This document shows, piece after piece, positions 61,885-64,000 of a stretch of DNA of 64,000 nt (position 1 is the first letter of the stretch; each line of letters begins with the position of its first letter). The stretch comes from Streptomyces clavuligerus (GTDB lineage Bacteria; Actinomycetota; Actinomycetes; Streptomycetales; Streptomycetaceae), in assembly GCF_005519465.1 (NCBI RefSeq), contig NZ_CP027859.1:1612001-1676000 (forward strand), in the 5' to 3' direction. The notes beneath the pieces were generated by a model, which was given only the letters and a program-made list of their open reading frames with translations, did not search any database and had not been told where the DNA came from. The translations under genes were made by a program, and so were the position numbers.

Positions 61885-63254
61885 GGCACCCAGGACGGAC
61901 GCGCCCCCGGCTCTCGCTGAGCATGCGGGCCCGCGCCGCGCTGCTGTCGGCCCTGCTGGTCGCCCTGCCGCTGACCGCCGGGGCCGTTCTGGCCATCGAG
62001 TTCTGGCGGCGGGATCTGCTGGACGTCGCCCTGCGCTACAGCGACAAGGGCCTCGTCGGCCCCCGGCCCGGGGCGGGCGCCACCATCGAGACCTGCAAGG
62101 AAAGCATCGACCACACCCGCGACACGCTGCCTTCCGGCATGAGCCAGTACTGCGTCCAGGACCTTGTGACCGGATTCATCACCGACCCCGGTGTACTGGA
62201 GAACCACATCTGGCCCGAGGCCCTCGGCGGCCCCGGCGACCGCCGCCCGCTGCGGATCGTGGAGACCGACCCCACCGCCGACCCCCCGTTCCAGCTCGTC
62301 ACCGTCAACACGCTCAAACGGGAACAGACCGAACTCGACACCCTGATCCTGTCGGCGGTACTCGTCGTCGCCGGACTGACCTTCCTGACCGGCACGGCCA
62401 CCTGGTTCGCCGTCGGACGGGCGCTGCGCCCCATGGAGGCCATCCGGCTGCGCTTCACCGAACTGAGCGCCCACCACCTCAACCAGCGCGTCCCCGTCCC
62501 CCGCTCCGACAACGAGATCGGACGGCTGGCCCGCACCCTGAACGAGACCCTGGACCGGCTGGAGGAGGCCATGGAGCGACAGCGCCGATTCACCTCCGAC
62601 GCCTCGCACGAGCTGCGCACGCCCCTGGCGGCGCTCCGCGCCGAGCTGGAGATCGCAGGGACCCGGCCCGAGCGCGCCGACTGGCCCAGCGTGGTGGAAG
62701 GCGCCCTGGGGGACGTGCTGCGGCTCCAGCGGCTCACCGAGGATCTGCTGACACTCACCCGGCTCGACACCGGGCAGCCGCCGACCGGCCCCGGGGACCG
62801 CCTCGACCTGGCCCGGCTGATCCAGGACGAATGCGCCCGCCGCCGCCCGCCGGACCATCTCCGGCTGACGGTATCGGCCCCGAACGAGCCCGTCCCGGTC
62901 CGGGGCCGGGCCTCGCTGCTCGCCCGGGTCCTGGGCAACCTCCTCGACAACGCCGACCGGTACGCGGAGCGGTGGGTTGAGGTGACGGTCCGCCGGGACG
63001 CCGCCTGCGGGACGGCGGTGCTGGAGGTCCGTGACGACGGCCCCGGTATCCCGTGCGCCGACCGGGAGCGGGTGTTCGACCGCTTCACCCGTGTGGACGA
63101 TGCCCGGGGCCATGACACCGGCGGTACGGGTCTGGGCCTGGCCATCGCACGCCATGTCGCCACGGTGCACCGGGGGAGCCTCACCCTCGTGGACAGCGAC
63201 CGGGGCGCGTGCTTCCTGCTGGCCCTTCCGCTGGACGCGGACCCGGCGGACTGA
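61881..63254 (+). CDS. Sensor histidine kinase
   Basis: A 457-residue membrane kinase. TM1 (AALLSALLVALPLTAGAVLAIEF), a ~115-residue extracytoplasmic sensor with two Cys (IETCKES, QYCVQDL), TM2 (LILSAVLVVAGLTFLTGTATWFAVG), HAMP, HisKA (FTSDASHELRTPLA), N box (NLLDNADRY) and G boxes (DDGPGIP, GTGLGLAIA). Its ATG overlaps the response-regulator stop by four bases. The external Cys pair may form a disulfide relevant to sensing. Confidence 0.93.
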   Translation: MRHPGRTRPRLSLSMRARAALLSALLVALPLTAGAVLAIEFWRRDLLDVALRYSDKGLVGPRPGAGATIETCKESIDHTRDTLPSGMSQYCVQDLVTGFITDPGVLENHIWPEALGGPGDRRPLRIVETDPTADPPFQLVTVNTLKREQTELDTLILSAVLVVAGLTFLTGTATWFAVGRALRPMEAIRLRFTELSAHHLNQRVPVPRSDNEIGRLARTLNETLDRLEEAMERQRRFTSDASHELRTPLAALRAELEIAGTRPERADWPSVVEGALGDVLRLQRLTEDLLTLTRLDTGQPPTGPGDRLDLARLIQDECARRRPPDHLRLTVSAPNEPVPVRGRASLLARVLGNLLDNADRYAERWVEVTVRRDAACGTAVLEVRDDGPGIPCADRERVFDRFTRVDDARGHDTGGTGLGLAIARHVATVHRGSLTLVDSDRGACFLLALPLDADPAD

Positions 63255-63270
63255 CGTGATGTTTCCCGGG

Positions 63271-64000
63271 TCAGGTGACGTAGGCGTAGGCCAGGATCGC
63301 GTTGCCGGTGAAGGCGGCGGCCGTGAAGGCGCCGCCGGTGACGTTCGGCGGGGTCGTCTGAAGGGTGTTGGTGGCGCCGAGACCGGGCGCGGTGGCGCCG
63401 AGGAGGGTCGAGCCCTCGCCCACGAGGGCGGGGGGCGCCGTTGCGGTGATCATCACGCCGAGATAGTGGAGACCTGCGTAGGTCGTGGTGCAGGAGCCGG
63501 CCGTACCGGCGGACGTCTGTGCGACGGCCAGGGTCTTCGTCGTGTGCGCCGCCCAGGCGGCGGTGGTCTGGTCCGCCGTCCGCGCCAGCGCCACCCGTGA
63601 CGCGTCGTGCAGGGTGAACCAGCAGTTCAGCGGCAGACTGGCAGCCGTCCCGCCGGAGGTGAAGGCGATGTTGCTGATCAGCAGCCCTTGAGGCAGCCAG
63701 ATCGGCACCAGGTTCAAGGTGCCTGACGTGGGCGCGGAGGAGGTTCCGCAGCGGAGCCTGCTGGTCGTCTCGTACCGGCCCGCGGGGCGCATCGCCGCCT
63801 CCAGGGCCGTGCCCGGGGTGAGGTCGGTGTCGACGACGTTGGTGCCGGGGAGGGCGGTCGTCTCGCCCATGCCGGTGATCGGCGCGGCCGTGGAGACGAG
63901 GAGCGCGGTCGCGGCGTTCCAGCCGTTGCCGCTCAGGTCGTTGTCCATCACGACGGCGCCGGTGGCGCCGGCCGCGAGCGAGATCCCGTTGGCGGTGGTG
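63271..64000 (-). CDS. C-terminal part of a beta-helix-like secreted or phage-tail-like protein (5' end beyond window)
   Basis: The frame runs from the right edge to TGA 63271-63273 and continues the reading frame out of the window. The first residues (ANGISLAAGATGAVVMDNDLSGNG) resemble a right-handed beta-helix repeat. The rest is a compact beta-rich domain (NLVPIWLPQGLLISNIAF, TYAGLHYLGVMITATAP) typical of tail-fibre-like or secreted C-terminal modules. No catalytic motif is visible in this part. It converges on the kinase gene with a 16-base gap. Confidence 0.6.
   Translation of the reverse strand, partial: TTANGISLAAGATGAVVMDNDLSGNGWNAATALLVSTAAPITGMGETTALPGTNVVDTDLTPGTALEAAMRPAGRYETTSRLRCGTSSAPTSGTLNLVPIWLPQGLLISNIAFTSGGTAASLPLNCWFTLHDASRVALARTADQTTAAWAAHTTKTLAVAQTSAGTAGSCTTTYAGLHYLGVMITATAPPALVGEGSTLLGATAPGLGATNTLQTTPPNVTGGAFTAAAFTGNAILAYAYVT

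Noticed and set aside
63271..64000. Prophage edge suggested by a tail-like C-terminal domain
   Set aside because: No other phage genes, integrase or att-like repeat are visible within the window; secreted beta-helix proteins of Streptomyces look similar.

Overview
The window comes from a high-GC actinomycete, most probably Streptomyces or a close relative. The evidence is the very strong G/C bias at codon third positions, GTG starts with purine-rich ribosome sites, and typical streptomycete families: streptogrisin-type protease, tripeptidyl-aminopeptidase-like hydrolase, DUF11 surface proteins, Clp_N-only protein and a cysteine-codon leader peptide. I see no tRNA or rRNA genes, no CRISPR array, and no phage or insertion-sequence backbone. 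It reads as an accessory chromosomal region.

Layout. 0-8.4 kb: Clp_N protein, secreted peptidase, lipoprotein, beta/gamma-crystallin-like secreted protein, SMI1/KNR4 protein, and a divergent MarR/SDR pair with two operator-like palindromes. 8.4-17.6 kb: large CHAT-domain protein, secreted S1 protease, and a Tat-exported sulfatase preceded by a short leader peptide of the RRHVDLxRVxSAxCR type, plus two uncharacterised proteins. 17.8-27.3 kb: a biosynthetic locus on the minus strand. It has a class I terpene synthase overlapping a class II cyclase-like gene, then an NRPS whose adenylation domain carries the siderophore-type cysteine code, overlapping a stand-alone NRPS-type methyltransferase. 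27.6-36.2 kb: secreted beta-propeller/DUF11 protein, a 1899-residue protein with 13 DUF11 repeats, and a sortase-like lipoprotein lacking both catalytic residues. 36-46 kb: membrane proteins, a two-component system divergent from an ABC exporter, a heme-oxygenase-like diiron protein, another DUF11-like protein, a lipoyl-domain protein overlapping an EF-hand protein, and a second crystallin-like protein. 46.9-52.8 kb: two methyltransferase-like genes, a cytochrome P450, a divergent glutamine-synthetase-like ligase, and an exact 7 x 37-residue repeat protein. 53.4-63.3 kb: cation homeostasis. An NRAMP-related transporter with the Mg2+-type binding site overlaps an MgtE_N/CBS protein; opposite lies an MgtC-family gene preceded by a proline-rich mini-ORF; then a KimA-like potassium transporter and a second two-component system with phased CTGAG/CTCAG repeats. 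The window ends inside a beta-helix-like protein.

How the genes may work together. The strongest candidates for new biology are two short-peptide control elements (Cys leader/sulfatase; Pro-rich leader/MgtC), the minimal Cys-NRPS with a truncated and a variant cyclization domain beside a diterpene-type cyclase pair, and the P450/GS-like ligase/methyltransferase group. Assignments rest on motif reading by eye; no database search was run.
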